Shown here piece after piece: positions 1-9,308 of a stretch of DNA of 64,000 nt. Position 1 is the stretch's first letter. Each line of letters starts with the position of its first letter. Below the pieces are notes generated by a model. It was not told the origin of the DNA. It saw nothing but the letters and a program-made list of their open reading frames with translations, and searched no databases. A program made the position numbers and the translations under genes. The DNA lies in contig NZ_QTTA01000023.1 in assembly GCF_003730275.1 (NCBI RefSeq), forward strand, positions 56,968 through 120,967, given 5' to 3'. Source of the stretch: Brevundimonas halotolerans (GTDB taxonomy: Bacteria; Pseudomonadota; Alphaproteobacteria; Caulobacterales; Caulobacteraceae).

Positions 1-1
1 C

Positions 2-34
2 GAACTGTACGACACCTTGCTGGGGATGGTCTGA
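2..34 (+). CDS. flgK: C-terminal end of flagellar hook-associated protein 1 (partial)
   Basis: Only the last ten codons are inside the window, ending in residues ELYDTLLGMV and a TGA. The stop overlaps the ATG of the next gene (ATGA), so the two are translationally coupled. The gene immediately before flgL is normally flgK, whose product joins the hook to the filament, and the hydrophobic C-terminus fits the C-terminal D0 helix. The identification is by position; too little sequence is present to prove it. Confidence 0.55.
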   Translation, partial: ELYDTLLGMV

Positions 35-954
35 TGAACCGCGTATCCACATTCGGCAACTACCAATCGGCCCTGCTTGACCTGATGACCGCCCAGACCC
101 GGGCGCAGGATGCGCAGGAGCGGGTTTCGACCCAGAAGGTCGCTACGGATCTTTCCGGCTTCGGTCGGAGCTCGGAAACCCTGACGGCGCTGAAATCAAG
201 CCAGAGCCGTATCCAGGGCTTCATCGACACGGGTGAGACCGTCGCATCGCGGCTGGAGACCCAGGCGCTTGCCTTGAACCGCATCGCGGACGGCGTTTCA
301 GGGGCGCGCGAAGCTATCGCCGCCGCCCTTGCTAGCGGTCGCACCGACGGTCTGATGCTGGAGTTGCAAGGTCATTATCAGATCACCCAGGACGGGCTGA
401 ACAGCCGCCACCAAAACCGCTATCTGTTCGCCGGCAGCCAGAGCGCCACGCCCCCTGTCACAGCCATGACCATGGCCGATCTGGCGGACCTGCCCGCCGC
501 TTCGGACGCCTTTGCCAACGACTCCCTGAAACAGGTGTCACGCCTCGACGAGGGCACGCTGATGGAGACCGGCTTTCTGGCCAATGAGGTCGGGCATGAA
601 GGCTTTGACATCTTCCGCGATATCCAGCTGTTCCATGAAGCGACGCCCTTGAACGGCGGCCTGGATGATGCGACCCGTGACTTCCTGACGGCTCAGCTGA
701 CCCGGCTAGATCAGGCCCGCGAGACCGTCACCAACTTTGGCGCGCGCAACGGTTCGCTGCAGAACCGGGTCGACTCCATCCTGACGGCCCAGACCACCCA
801 GAAGGTCTCGCTGGACGAGATGCTGTCGAAAAAGACCGATGCCGACCTGGCCCAGGCTCTGACGGATCTGGAGCTGTCGCAGGTGGCCATTCAGGCCTCG
901 GCCCAGGTGATCAATCAGCTGCGGCAAGTCTCACTGCTGAACTTTCTGAGCTGA
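34..954 (+). CDS. flgL: Flagellar hook-filament junction protein FlgL (HAP3)
   Basis: 306-residue flagellin-family protein that forms the second ring of the hook-filament junction outside the cell. The N-terminal helix (about 1-65, starting MNRVSTFGNYQSALLDLM) and C-terminal helix (about 240-306, ending in LRQVSLLNFLS) form the D0/D1 coiled coil typical of flagellins and HAP3. The family segment NRYLFAGSQS is near residue 127. Length matches FlgL rather than the longer flagellins. The start overlaps the upstream stop (ATGA). No gene follows for 130 bp, so this is probably the last gene of the flgK-flgL unit. Export is expected through the flagellar type III system, and no Sec signal is seen. 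Confidence 0.95.
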   Translation: MNRVSTFGNYQSALLDLMTAQTRAQDAQERVSTQKVATDLSGFGRSSETLTALKSSQSRIQGFIDTGETVASRLETQALALNRIADGVSGAREAIAAALASGRTDGLMLELQGHYQITQDGLNSRHQNRYLFAGSQSATPPVTAMTMADLADLPAASDAFANDSLKQVSRLDEGTLMETGFLANEVGHEGFDIFRDIQLFHEATPLNGGLDDATRDFLTAQLTRLDQARETVTNFGARNGSLQNRVDSILTAQTTQKVSLDEMLSKKTDADLAQALTDLELSQVAIQASAQVINQLRQVSLLNFLS

Positions 955-1084
955 CGACAGCGCTCGAGGCAACCGGCACCAGTTCGGCGCATTTGACACA
1001 GGTTCCGGTGCGCTCAGGCCGCCGGGGGGGGTGAGGGTGATTTCCGCATGGGCAAATCACGGCATCCGATTTAGTTAAGGTGCC

Positions 1085-2212
1085 ATGGCGACTGCCGATT
1101 TCGAGATAGACAGTCAGGGCAAGGGCGTTCGGCTGCGTCTGGTCGGCGACTGGACGGCTGCGGGCCTGTCACGGCTGAGAGGCCGACTGGGTCCGCGATT
1201 GCGCAAGGAACTGGGCGATGCCCCGGTCGCGACGCTTGATCTGACCGACCTTGGCCGCTTCGATACGACCGGCGCGCTGATTCTGTCCAAAGCAGTGCAC
1301 GGTGAGCTGCCCGAGGGGGCATGGTCGGCACGGCCCGAGGTCGGACGTGTCTATGACCGCGTCCATGCTGTCGAAAGTAAGGAAGCCGCCCCGCTCAAAC
1401 GCCCCTCGGCCCTTACACGAGGGTTCGCCAAGGTCGGCCGCGGCATGCACGACATCGGCGGCGAGGCCATTCTGTCGATGGCCTTCCTCGGGCGGCTGAT
1501 CACAGCCACAGGCTCGGCCCTGAAGCACCCCGGGCGCATCCGCTGGCCGGCCTGGGTCAGCCAGATTGAGCGCGCGGGCCTTGATGCCATTCCGATCGTG
1601 GCCGTCACCGCCTTCTTCATCGGTGCGGTCGTGGCCTTCATCGGCGCCGATCTGTTGCAGCAGTTCGGCTTCGACGTGTTCGCGGTCGAGTTGATCGCCA
1701 TCTCGGTCCTGCGTGAGTTTGCGGTGGTCATCGCCGCCATCCTGCTGGCCGGGCGGTCATCCTCGTCCTTTGCGGCCGAGGTCGGGGCGATGAAGATGAA
1801 TCAGGAGATCGACGCCATGCAGGTCATGGGCGTCAATCCGTTCCAGGCGCTCGTCATTCCCCGGCTGGCGGCCATGATCATCATGCTGCCCCTGCTGACA
1901 TTCATCGCCATGCTGGCGGGCCTGTTCGGCGGCGCGCTGGTCGCATGGAGCCAGCTAGACCTCGGGCTGGCCTTCTTTGTCCAACGGATGAGCGTCATCC
2001 CTGACATCGGCAATCACCTGTTCGTTGGCCTGATCAAGGCACCGGTGTTCGCCATTGTGGTTGCGGCGATCGGCTGTCGTCAGGGCATGGCGGTGTCGGG
2101 CGATGTCGAGTCCCTCGGGCGCCGGGTGACGGCCGCCGTGGTGCAGGCCATCTTCGCCATCATCTTCCTCGACGCCGTGTTCGCCCTGATTTTCCTGGAA
2201 CTGAACATATGA
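1085..2212 (+). CDS. mlaE: MCE/Mla-type ABC transporter permease with N-terminal STAS domain
   Basis: 375 residues. Residues 1 to about 85 form a STAS-like domain (segment DLTDLGRFDTTGALIL), followed by a linker and a MlaE permease domain from about 115 with several membrane helices. The conserved MlaE segment lies near 215-245 (GRSSSSFAAEVGAMKMN, then EIDAMQVMGVNP). The protein forms the inner-membrane channel of a lipid transporter that maintains outer-membrane asymmetry. It overlaps the ATPase gene by 4 bp (ATGA). In E. coli the STAS protein MlaB is a separate gene; here it is fused, as in many alphaproteobacteria. The family call is firm; the direction of lipid flow and exact substrate are not shown. 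Confidence 0.92.
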   Translation: MATADFEIDSQGKGVRLRLVGDWTAAGLSRLRGRLGPRLRKELGDAPVATLDLTDLGRFDTTGALILSKAVHGELPEGAWSARPEVGRVYDRVHAVESKEAAPLKRPSALTRGFAKVGRGMHDIGGEAILSMAFLGRLITATGSALKHPGRIRWPAWVSQIERAGLDAIPIVAVTAFFIGAVVAFIGADLLQQFGFDVFAVELIAISVLREFAVVIAAILLAGRSSSSFAAEVGAMKMNQEIDAMQVMGVNPFQALVIPRLAAMIIMLPLLTFIAMLAGLFGGALVAWSQLDLGLAFFVQRMSVIPDIGNHLFVGLIKAPVFAIVVAAIGCRQGMAVSGDVESLGRRVTAAVVQAIFAIIFLDAVFALIFLELNI

Positions 2213-2982
2213 CCGGGGACAAGGACACGGTCATCGAGGTGCGGGGCCTGCTCAGCCAGTTTGGCGAGCGCGTCATCCATGAGGATCTGGACCTCGACGT
2301 CGCGCGCGGGGAAATCCTGGGCGTCGTCGGCGGATCGGGCACCGGCAAGACGGTGTTGCTGAACACCATCATTGGCCTGAAAGAGCCCGACGGCGGCAGC
2401 GTCCATCTGCTGGGCCATGACATGGCCGAGGCGACCAAGGCCGACATGGCTGACATCGAGCGGCGCACGGGGGTGCTGTTTCAGCAGGGTGCCCTGTTCT
2501 CGTCGCTGACAGTCTTGCAGAATGTGGCCTCGCCGCTGGTCGAACATACCGAATTGCCGCGCTCCCTGATCGAGGAGATCGCGGCGATGAAGATCGCCTT
2601 GGTCGGTCTGGGGCCCGAGTCGCATCACCTCAAGCCTGCCGAGCTGTCGGGCGGCATGCGCAAGCGCGCGGGGCTGGCGCGGGCGCTGGCGCTGGATCCC
2701 GAGCTGCTGTTTCTGGACGAGCCGACGGCAGGGCTGGACCCCATCGGCGCCGCGGCCTTTGATGAATTGATCCGGTCCTTGGCGAACGATCTGGGTCTGA
2801 CCGTCTTTATGATCACGCATGATCTCGATAGCCTGTATGCCATCTGCGACAAGGTCGCGGTGCTGGCGGACAAGCACGTCGTGATCAAGGCGACCGTTTC
2901 CGAACTCGAGCGTTCGGATCATCCCTGGATCCATGAGTATTTCCATGGTCCGCGAGGGCGCGCTGCCCAAAGGACCGGCTGA
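2209..2982 (+). CDS. mlaF: MCE/Mla-type ABC transporter ATPase
   Basis: 257-residue cytoplasmic ATPase that powers the adjacent permease. Visible motifs: Walker A GGSGTGKT (about 43-50), Q-loop LFQQGALF (about 95), ABC signature LSGGMRKRAGLARA (about 145), Walker B LLFLDEPTAGLDP (about 163) and switch histidine ITHD. The unusual signature LSGGMRKR is characteristic of MlaF/Ttg2A-type ATPases rather than general importers. The gene starts inside the permease stop codon and is followed 14 bp later by the MCE gene, indicating one operon. Confidence 0.94.
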   Translation: MTGDKDTVIEVRGLLSQFGERVIHEDLDLDVARGEILGVVGGSGTGKTVLLNTIIGLKEPDGGSVHLLGHDMAEATKADMADIERRTGVLFQQGALFSSLTVLQNVASPLVEHTELPRSLIEEIAAMKIALVGLGPESHHLKPAELSGGMRKRAGLARALALDPELLFLDEPTAGLDPIGAAAFDELIRSLANDLGLTVFMITHDLDSLYAICDKVAVLADKHVVIKATVSELERSDHPWIHEYFHGPRGRAAQRTG

Positions 2983-2996
2983 GGAGCCACACCGAC

Positions 2997-3935
2997 ATGG
3001 AAAGAGACGCCCATTACGCAGCAGTCGGGATCGCCACGGTCGCCCTGGCGGTGGCCCTGATCATCTTCTCGATCTGGCTGGCACGCCTGTCGTTCAACGA
3101 GGAGTACGACGTCTATGATATCGTATTCTATGGACCGGTGCGCGGCCTGTCCGAAGGCGGAGAGGTCCACTTCAACGGCATCCGCGTCGGCCTGGTGACC
3201 GATCTACGCCTGGACCAGGAAAAGGGCGACCAGGTTGTGGCCCGCATCCGGATCGACGCGACCACGCCGGTGCGCGTGACCTCTCGCGCCCAGCTGGAGC
3301 CGCAGGGCATTACCGGCCTGAACTACATCCAGATCACCGCCGGGACCGAGGGCAGCGCCCTGCTAAAGACCCAGTATCCGAATAATGTCGTGCCGGTGAT
3401 CCAGAGCCAGCCCAGCCCGATCGCGGAGCTGCTGTCCGGGTCGGGCACGGTGCTGGCCCAGACGGTGGACGCCCTGAACCGCATCAACCGGGTGCTGTCG
3501 GATGAAAACATCCGCTCCTTCTCGGTCAGTGTTCGCAACATCGAGGCGCTGAGCACCGAGCTTGAGGCCCGCAAGGGCATGTTCGGCGAACTGGAACAGG
3601 CGCTTGTCCGCGCCAATGCCGCCATGGCCGAATATCAGGCGCTGGGGGTGTCTGCCCGGCGACTGGTCGAGACGGACGGGCAGGAGGCGGTGACCAATCT
3701 CAACAATGCGGCGGAGCAGGCGGTGCAGGCCGCCGAGGCGGCCAATCGTCTGATCGCCAATCTGGAAGGTCCGGTGAACGACTTTGCCTCCAGTGGCCTG
3801 CCACAGCTGGAAGAAGCCATTCGCGGGCTGGATGATGCAACCCGCTCGCTCGAGAGTCTCGTCGACGACGTCCGCAGCAGCCCGCGCGATTTCATCTCGC
3901 GGCCCCCGTCCCAGGAACTGGAGGTTCAGCCATGA
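2997..3935 (+). CDS. mlaD: MCE-domain substrate-binding protein (MlaD family)
   Basis: 312 residues. One N-terminal membrane helix (about 12-33) anchors the protein, followed by a single MCE domain (about 40-118, with GPVRGLSEGGEVHFNGIRVG) and a long, mostly helical C-terminal part rich in Ala/Glu/Leu that could extend across the periplasm. MCE proteins form hexameric rings or tubes that carry lipids between membranes. It is longer than E. coli MlaD (about 183 aa), as is usual in alphaproteobacteria. The gene overlaps the next gene by 4 bp. Confidence 0.92.
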   Translation: MERDAHYAAVGIATVALAVALIIFSIWLARLSFNEEYDVYDIVFYGPVRGLSEGGEVHFNGIRVGLVTDLRLDQEKGDQVVARIRIDATTPVRVTSRAQLEPQGITGLNYIQITAGTEGSALLKTQYPNNVVPVIQSQPSPIAELLSGSGTVLAQTVDALNRINRVLSDENIRSFSVSVRNIEALSTELEARKGMFGELEQALVRANAAMAEYQALGVSARRLVETDGQEAVTNLNNAAEQAVQAAEAANRLIANLEGPVNDFASSGLPQLEEAIRGLDDATRSLESLVDDVRSSPRDFISRPPSQELEVQP

Positions 3936-4585
3936 TCCCCGCATCGATGTCATCCCTGCGTCGCGGCCTGACCGGTCTGGGAGCCAGTGTGGCCGTGGCG
4001 CTGGCGATGGGCGGCTGTGCCCTCCTGTCGACGCCGGACCCTGTGCAGCTGTATCGCTTTGGCCCCCTGGACGGCGGCTATGTCGGCGAGCGCAGCATGG
4101 CGACGGTGCAGGTCTCCCTGCGCCGGATCGAGTTTCCGGAGGCCGTGTCCGGCCAGCGCATCCTGGCGGTGACCGGCAATGAAGCGGCCTATGTGGCCGG
4201 CGCGCGCTGGGTATCCGACGCCGAGGACCTTTATGCGCAGAGCCTGGAGATGGCGTTTTCCTCGGACCGCTCCGGGGTGCGGCTGATCGGGGGGCGCGAG
4301 CTGACCCGTGCCGATGCCGGGCTCGACGTCGACATCACGACCTTCGAGACGCGATACGCCGCGCCCGGGGCCGTGCCGACGGTGGTGATTTCGGCCCGGG
4401 CGCGCCTGCTGGCGATGCCCGAGCGGACCGTCGTCTCGGAGCAGATCTTCTCGGTCAGCGAGCCTGCGAGGGACAACCGGTTGGGCGCTATCGTGTCGGC
4501 CTATGATGCGGCTACCGGGGATCTGAACCGGCAGATCGTCGCTTGGGTCGAGGCCAATGCCGCCCGCGCCGCCAGCGCGGACTGA
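3932..4585 (+). CDS. ABC-type transport auxiliary lipoprotein (PqiC-like)
   Basis: 217 residues. The N-terminus has a charged start, a hydrophobic segment and a lipobox-like LAMGGC, so the mature protein should begin at Cys 30 and be lipid-anchored. The rest matches the auxiliary-lipoprotein family that accompanies MCE transporters (segments VQLYRFGPL, SDAEDLYAQSLEMAF and VDITTFETRY). It is the last gene of the four-gene operon. By analogy with PqiC it may dock the MCE tube at the outer membrane, which is inference. Confidence 0.85.
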   Translation: MIPASMSSLRRGLTGLGASVAVALAMGGCALLSTPDPVQLYRFGPLDGGYVGERSMATVQVSLRRIEFPEAVSGQRILAVTGNEAAYVAGARWVSDAEDLYAQSLEMAFSSDRSGVRLIGGRELTRADAGLDVDITTFETRYAAPGAVPTVVISARARLLAMPERTVVSEQIFSVSEPARDNRLGAIVSAYDAATGDLNRQIVAWVEANAARAASAD

Positions 4586-4629
4586 CCCGTTTCAATGTCA
4601 TTCTAGGGTAAAGCCGAGGATGACGCAGG

Positions 4630-5484
4630 TTAGCCGTTCCGCAGGCTTTCCAGCCGGGCAACCTGGGCCTTGCGGCGGTCCTGGGCCTGGGCAACGTCGC
4701 CCTTGATGCGGGTGAGCGTCGCCAGCAGCCTGTCTCGCAAGGCGTCAAGTTCCGCCACGTCCGGACGCACCTTGCGCGGGCGCTTGCGGTCAAGGCCCAG
4801 ACGCGCGGTCCAGTCTTCCTGCCAGGCGTTCAGAGCCGGTGCGGCGCGGCGGATCGAGGCTGCAGCCCAGGCGTCAGCGTTCTGGATGGCCCGCGCGCAG
4901 GGCAGGGCGGCAACGCCGGAGGCCCGATGACCGTCCAGATCGTCGATCCTTGCGCGCAGGGGCTGATGCGGGTCGGCGGGCGTGTCCTCACCCTCGGCGG
5001 CAACCGGAGGCGGAGACAGCGCCGCCCGACCGACCCGGACGTGACCGTGGATCTCTCGGACCCCGTCGCGCAGGGCATCCAGCGCCCCGTTCAGCGAGGC
5101 ACCCCGGGTCTCGACGCCCTTCAGGCGCTCCTCGATCTCGGCAAGGGTGTCCTTGACCGTGCGGCCGGTGGCCTGGAACGACGCCCGGAAGCGCTTCAGT
5201 CGCCCGTTGCGGCTGTCGAACAGGCCGGCCAGCCCGCGCCGGGGCTCAAGCTCGCGCGGGCGCAGACCTTCGATACAGGCGATCAGATGGTCGATGCGGG
5301 CGCTGGCTTCGGTCAGGTCCCCGGTGCGCGCCTCGGCCAGCACGCGGTCCAGACAGTCGCGCACGGACTGGCGCGAGCGCTCGCCATAGGCGGCGGCATC
5401 CGCCTGAACCTCGGCTTGCATGGCCTGTACGCGATCAGGATCGGGCTCCGGAATTCCGAAAAAGCGCCCGCTACCGTCAGCCAT
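4630..5484 (-). CDS. Coiled-coil protein, TelA/KlaA-like (function uncertain)
   Basis: 284 residues with this start. The frame could open at a GTG 15 bp earlier, but those codons contain GGAGGG seven bases before the ATG at 5484, which marks it as a ribosome-binding site and favours the later start. The protein is alpha-helical with no membrane segment. The order ELEPRRGLAGLF, a GRLKRF-like stretch, then a long coiled coil resembles the toxic-anion-resistance family TelA. Resemblance is moderate, and TelA proteins are usually longer (about 350-400 aa). It is convergent with the Mla operon. Function is not established. Confidence 0.6.
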   Translation of the reverse strand: MADGSGRFFGIPEPDPDRVQAMQAEVQADAAAYGERSRQSVRDCLDRVLAEARTGDLTEASARIDHLIACIEGLRPRELEPRRGLAGLFDSRNGRLKRFRASFQATGRTVKDTLAEIEERLKGVETRGASLNGALDALRDGVREIHGHVRVGRAALSPPPVAAEGEDTPADPHQPLRARIDDLDGHRASGVAALPCARAIQNADAWAAASIRRAAPALNAWQEDWTARLGLDRKRPRKVRPDVAELDALRDRLLATLTRIKGDVAQAQDRRKAQVARLESLRNG

Positions 5485-5527
5485 CACATCACCCTCCACT
5501 TCGGCCTGTTCCGGCCGATTGGAGGCA

Positions 5528-6187
5528 CTATGCCAGTGACTTCAGATTTTCGGAAATTGTCCAGGTCGCCTCGGTCTTTGCCGCGACCTCTTCCAGGGTC
5601 ACGCCATCGGCCAGTTCGATCAGCTCCAGCCCCGTGCCGTCCGGCTTGACGTCGAACACGGCCAGATCGGTGATGATGCGGCTGACCACGCCCGTGCCGG
5701 TCAGCGGCAGGGTGCAGGCTTTCAGCACCTTGGACTGGCCGTGCTTGTTGGCGTGATCCATGACCACGACCACGCGCTTGACGCCCGCCACCAGGTCCAT
5801 GGCGCCGCCCATCCCCTTCACCAGCTTGCCCGGGATCATCCAGTTGGCGATGTCGCCGTTCTCGGCCACCTCCATGGCGCCGAGGATCGACAGGTTGATG
5901 TGGCCGCCGCGGATCATCGCAAAGCTGTCGGCCGAGCTGAAGTAGCTGCTCTCGGCGATCTCGGTGATGGTCTGCTTGCCTGCATTGATCAGGTCGGCGT
6001 CGACCTCGTCCTCATAGGGGAAGGGGCCCATCCCCAGCATGCCGTTCTCGGACTGCAGGGTGACCTCCATCCCGTGCGGGATGTAGTTGGCGACCAGGGT
6101 CGGGATGCCGATGCCGAGGTTGACGTAGAAGCCGTCCTGAAGCTCGCGGGCGGCGCGGGCGGCGAGTTGTTCGCGGGTACGGGCCAT
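5528..6187 (-). CDS. scoB: 3-oxoacid CoA-transferase subunit B
   Basis: 219 residues. The catalytic glutamate motif [10 protein letters not shown] lies near residue 46, and N-terminal [13 protein letters not shown] and central [19 protein letters not shown] match the beta subunit of succinyl-CoA:3-ketoacid CoA-transferases. With subunit A it transfers CoA between succinyl-CoA and acetoacetate or a related 3-oxoacid in the cytoplasm. The start codon shares a base with the stop of the upstream subunit A gene (TAATG), so the two are coupled. The exact acyl substrate cannot be told from sequence. Confidence 0.95.
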   Translation of the reverse strand: MARTREQLAARAARELQDGFYVNLGIGIPTLVANYIPHGMEVTLQSENGMLGMGPFPYEDEVDADLINAGKQTITEIAESSYFSSADSFAMIRGGHINLSILGAMEVAENGDIANWMIPGKLVKGMGGAMDLVAGVKRVVVVMDHANKHGQSKVLKACTLPLTGTGVVSRIITDLAVFDVKPDGTGLELIELADGVTLEEVAAKTEATWTISENLKSLA

Positions 6188-6891
6188 TATGCGCTCTCCC
6201 TTTGACGGACCGTGCGTTGTTCGATGCGCTTTTCAGGCACGGTCAGGATGATGCGGTCGACATAGATGCCGGGGGTGTGGATCTGGTCGGGGTCAAAGGT
6301 GCCCGTGGGCACGATATGCTCGACCTCGACGACCGTGACCTTGCCGGCCGTGGCCATCATCGGGTTGAAGTTGCGGGCGGTCTTGCGGAACTGCAGATTG
6401 CCGCGACCGTCGGCCTTCCAGGCCTTGACGATCGACAGGTCGGCGACCAGGCCCCTTTCCATGATGTAGCGCTCGCCGTTGAACTCGCGCTCTTCCTTGC
6501 CCTCGGCGACCAGGGTGCCGACGCCGGTCTTGACGAAGAAGGCAGGGATGCCCGCGCCGCCGGCACGGATGCGCTCGGCCAGGGTCCCCTGCGGATTGAA
6601 CTCCAGCTCCAGCTCACCGGCCAGGTACTGACGTTCGAACTCCTTGTTCTCGCCGACGTAGGAGCTGATCATCTTCTTGATCTGGCGCGTTTCCAGCAGT
6701 TGGCCGAGGCCGAAGCCATCCACACCGGCGTTGTTGGAGATGACGGTCATGCCCTTGGTGCCGCTATCGCGCAGGGCGGCGATCAGGTGCTCGGGAATGC
6801 CGCACAGGCCAAAGCCGCCAGCCATGACGGTCATGCCGTCGAAGGTCAGGCCGTCCAGCGCGCTCTTGGCGTCGGGGTAGAGTTTCCTCAT
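6187..6891 (-). CDS. scoA: 3-oxoacid CoA-transferase subunit A
   Basis: 234 residues, the CoA-binding alpha subunit. Diagnostic stretches are the glycine-rich loop [13 protein letters not shown] (about 25-37), [11 protein letters not shown], and [21 protein letters not shown] (about 98-118). It is the first gene of the scoA-scoB pair. A perfect 7-bp inverted repeat 14 bp before the start codon suggests direct regulation. Confidence 0.95.
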   Translation of the reverse strand: MRKLYPDAKSALDGLTFDGMTVMAGGFGLCGIPEHLIAALRDSGTKGMTVISNNAGVDGFGLGQLLETRQIKKMISSYVGENKEFERQYLAGELELEFNPQGTLAERIRAGGAGIPAFFVKTGVGTLVAEGKEEREFNGERYIMERGLVADLSIVKAWKADGRGNLQFRKTARNFNPMMATAGKVTVVEVEHIVPTGTFDPDQIHTPGIYVDRIILTVPEKRIEQRTVRQRESA

Positions 6892-6904
6892 CGCTTCCTC
6901 TTAT

Positions 6905-6922
6905 TTTCATCGCCTGATGAAA
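6905..6922 (-). promoter_or_regulatory. Inverted repeat upstream of scoAB (candidate operator)
   Basis: The sequence TTTCATC-GCCT-GATGAAA is a perfect 7-bp inverted repeat with a 4-base spacer. It lies 14 bp upstream of the scoA ATG, in the untranslated leader or core promoter. A dimeric regulator site is the simplest reading. It is too short and AT-rich to be a terminator, and no regulator gene is adjacent. Confidence 0.4.
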
Positions 6923-6981
6923 TTGGGCGTGTCTGTTCGGTCTCTAGTGTGACCGGTCGCGAGGGGCAACCCCGGGGGCGG

Positions 6982-7767
6982 TCACAGGGTCGTGCCGTGC
7001 GTTACCGGATCGGTCGGCGGAGCGCCACGGACGCGGTACCGGGCGCCCTTGAACAGCAGTTTGATCGCTTCCCAATGAATGGCGGCGATGACCTTCCACG
7101 TCAGCAGCGGGTGGGACCAGAAGGCGCGGGCCAGAGTGCGGTCGTCGAGCGGGCGGTGACGGCCGGCAAAGGTCGCAGTCAGGATCGGCTCATCGCGGCG
7201 CCGGACGGCTACTGTGACGGACAGGTCATTCCCGGGCGGGCGGACGATGAAATCATAGGTCAAGCCCATGTCCATGAAGGGGCTGACGAAGAAGCGTTTG
7301 GGCGCGGTCTGCCGCCCGCCACCCTGCTCGCCATCGGGCCGCGCGATCAGATAGCTGTGCCGCTCGCCGAAGGTGTTGGAGACCTCATAGACCAGCGCGG
7401 CCAGGGCGCCGTCAGGGCGGTAGCAGAAATAGACGCTCAGCGGATTGAAGCCGTAGCCGAGGATGCGCGGCATAGTCAGCAGCCGGATCGGGCCGCCGCC
7501 GAGGGCAACGCCGGCCGTGGCCAGTTGCTCCTCGATCTGGTTTCGCAGCGGACGGGGATCTCCCTTTCGGCCGTAGTCACCTGAGTTCCAGCGCATCAGC
7601 CCCCATCGCCCGGGCCGCAGCCATTTCAGACGTGACAGCCGGGCCTCGGCCTCGTCGAGGTCGAGCAGTAGCATATAGACGCGGTAGCGCAGCCGGTGGT
7701 GAAAGGGGCGCACCCGCCGGTGGGTGACCTCGCCGACATAGAGACCGAAGGCAGGCGGTGTCGTCAC
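6982..7767 (-). CDS. DUF1365 family protein
   Basis: 261 residues, soluble. The N-terminus GLYVGEVTHRRVRPFHHRLRY and the internal GFNPLSVYFCYRP and EVSNTFGERHSYL are hallmark blocks of DUF1365. The gene overlaps the upstream FAD-oxidoreductase gene by 4 bp (ATGA). Family members are usually linked to a flavin oxidoreductase and a cyclopropane-fatty-acid-synthase-like gene, as here. In other bacteria such sets make modified membrane fatty acids and can belong to oxidative-stress regulons. No catalytic role has been assigned that I can confirm. Confidence 0.85.
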   Translation of the reverse strand: MTTPPAFGLYVGEVTHRRVRPFHHRLRYRVYMLLLDLDEAEARLSRLKWLRPGRWGLMRWNSGDYGRKGDPRPLRNQIEEQLATAGVALGGGPIRLLTMPRILGYGFNPLSVYFCYRPDGALAALVYEVSNTFGERHSYLIARPDGEQGGGRQTAPKRFFVSPFMDMGLTYDFIVRPPGNDLSVTVAVRRRDEPILTATFAGRHRPLDDRTLARAFWSHPLLTWKVIAAIHWEAIKLLFKGARYRVRGAPPTDPVTHGTTL

Positions 7768-9134
7768 GCGGCCCTTTCCAGAGCGGCATCCGGATGCGGT
7801 CCGACGTGGATGCGTCCGCTCTCGTTATCGACCGACCAGGGCCGGCGCACTCCGCCCAGCTGTTCGGCCACGGCCAGACCGGACTGGATGCCATCCTCGT
7901 GGAAGCCCGACCCGAACCAGGCGCCACAGAACCAGACATTGCGCTGACCTTGCAGGCTCCACAGGTCCTTCTGAGCCGCGAGGGCGGCGCCGTTGAAGAC
8001 GGGGTGCTCATAGTCCCATTCGCCGAGGATGGTGTCGGCGGCGGGCTCAAGCGCCGGGTTCAGGCTGACGAACAGCGGCGGGCCCTTGAGGCTTTGCAGC
8101 TCATTCATCCAGTAGGTGACGCCGCCCTCGCCGGCGCGGGCGGAGTAGCCGACGTGGGTCCAGGCGGCCCAGGCCTTGCGGCGTTTCGGCATCAGGCAGG
8201 TGTCGCGATGCAGGACCGCGCGATTGGGCCGGTAACCGATGGCGCCCAGCAGTCGGCGCTCCTCGGCCGACGGGGCCTCCAGCAGGGCCAGCGCCTGATC
8301 GGAATGGGTGGCCAGCACCACGGCGTCGAAGCGTTCAAACCGCCCGTCCGCAAAGCGCAGGGCTGCCCCGTCGCGGCCCCGGACCACGCTTTCGATGCCG
8401 GCATGGGTGACGACCGTGCCCCCGAAGTCGGCCAGCAGTCGGCTGACATATTCGCGAGACCCGCCCGTGACCGTCCGCCAAGTGGGCCGGACGTCATACT
8501 TCAGCAGATTGTGGTTCATGTAGAATTTCACGAACGCCGCCGCCGGATAGTCGGTCATCTGGTTGAGCGTACACGACCAGATGGCGGCCGCCTGGGGCAG
8601 CAGGTGCGCATCACGGAACAGCGGGCCGTAGCCGGAGCGGGTCAGATAGGCGTCCAGCGTTTCTCCGGTGCGCTCCAGTTCGGGAAGGTCGCGCGGCGCC
8701 TGTTTCTGGAAGCGCAGCAGGTCGCCGATCATGCGCCAGAACTTGGGGCTGGCGTAGTTGCGCTTCTGGGCGAACAGGGCGCTGACGCCGTGGCTGGAAT
8801 ACTCGAGCGCGCCGTCGTCCATCGACACGGCAAACGACATGAAGGCGGGCTGCGTCGGCACCGACAGATGCTCGAAAAGGGCCTTCAGATTGGGATAGTT
8901 GGTCTCATTATAGACGATGAAGCCGGTATCGACGGCGGTCGTTTCGCCCGCATCCTCGACGGTGACCGTGTGGCTGTGGCCACCGATGCGGCTGTCGGCC
9001 TCATAGAGGGTCACCTGATGGCGCTTTGCCAGCAGCCAGGCGGCTGACAGGCCCGCAATGCCCGAACCGATCACCGCGATCTTCTGACCGGGGCCTGTCG
9101 AACCGGGGTCCGAATTCACCAGATGCGGGCTCAT
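7764..9134 (-). CDS. FAD-dependent amine-oxidase-like oxidoreductase
   Basis: 456 residues. An N-terminal dinucleotide-binding loop IAVIGSGIAGLSAAWLL (about 19-35) is followed by an acidic end and the GG motif (SRIGGHSHTV). The body matches COG2907-type flavin oxidoreductases (GFIVYNETNYPNL, GNVWFCGAWFGSGFHEDG near the C-terminus contacting FAD). It is the first gene of a minus-strand pair with DUF1365 and divergent from the CFA-synthase-like gene. A role in modifying or desaturating membrane lipids is inferred from this conserved neighbourhood. Confidence 0.88.
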   Translation of the reverse strand: MSPHLVNSDPGSTGPGQKIAVIGSGIAGLSAAWLLAKRHQVTLYEADSRIGGHSHTVTVEDAGETTAVDTGFIVYNETNYPNLKALFEHLSVPTQPAFMSFAVSMDDGALEYSSHGVSALFAQKRNYASPKFWRMIGDLLRFQKQAPRDLPELERTGETLDAYLTRSGYGPLFRDAHLLPQAAAIWSCTLNQMTDYPAAAFVKFYMNHNLLKYDVRPTWRTVTGGSREYVSRLLADFGGTVVTHAGIESVVRGRDGAALRFADGRFERFDAVVLATHSDQALALLEAPSAEERRLLGAIGYRPNRAVLHRDTCLMPKRRKAWAAWTHVGYSARAGEGGVTYWMNELQSLKGPPLFVSLNPALEPAADTILGEWDYEHPVFNGAALAAQKDLWSLQGQRNVWFCGAWFGSGFHEDGIQSGLAVAEQLGGVRRPWSVDNESGRIHVGPHPDAALERAA

Positions 9135-9308
9135 GTTCTCTCCCTGAAGCCGTCTTTGAGGCAGTTACGCGACGGGGTACAGGTCGGATGAGTCATCCAG
9201 GCTCCGGTTGGGGTCGTAAATGTAGGAAACCGGACACGTTCCGGCGGAGCCATTACGCCCGCGACGGCGTTTGGTTGCCATAGCAAAGCTTTATCGACGG
9301 GGCCCTTG

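Noticed and set aside
9135..9308. EcfG- or RpoE-type promoter between the divergent lipid genes
   Set aside because: GGAAC- and GGAAAC-like boxes are present, but no CGTT or related -10 box is at the right spacing.
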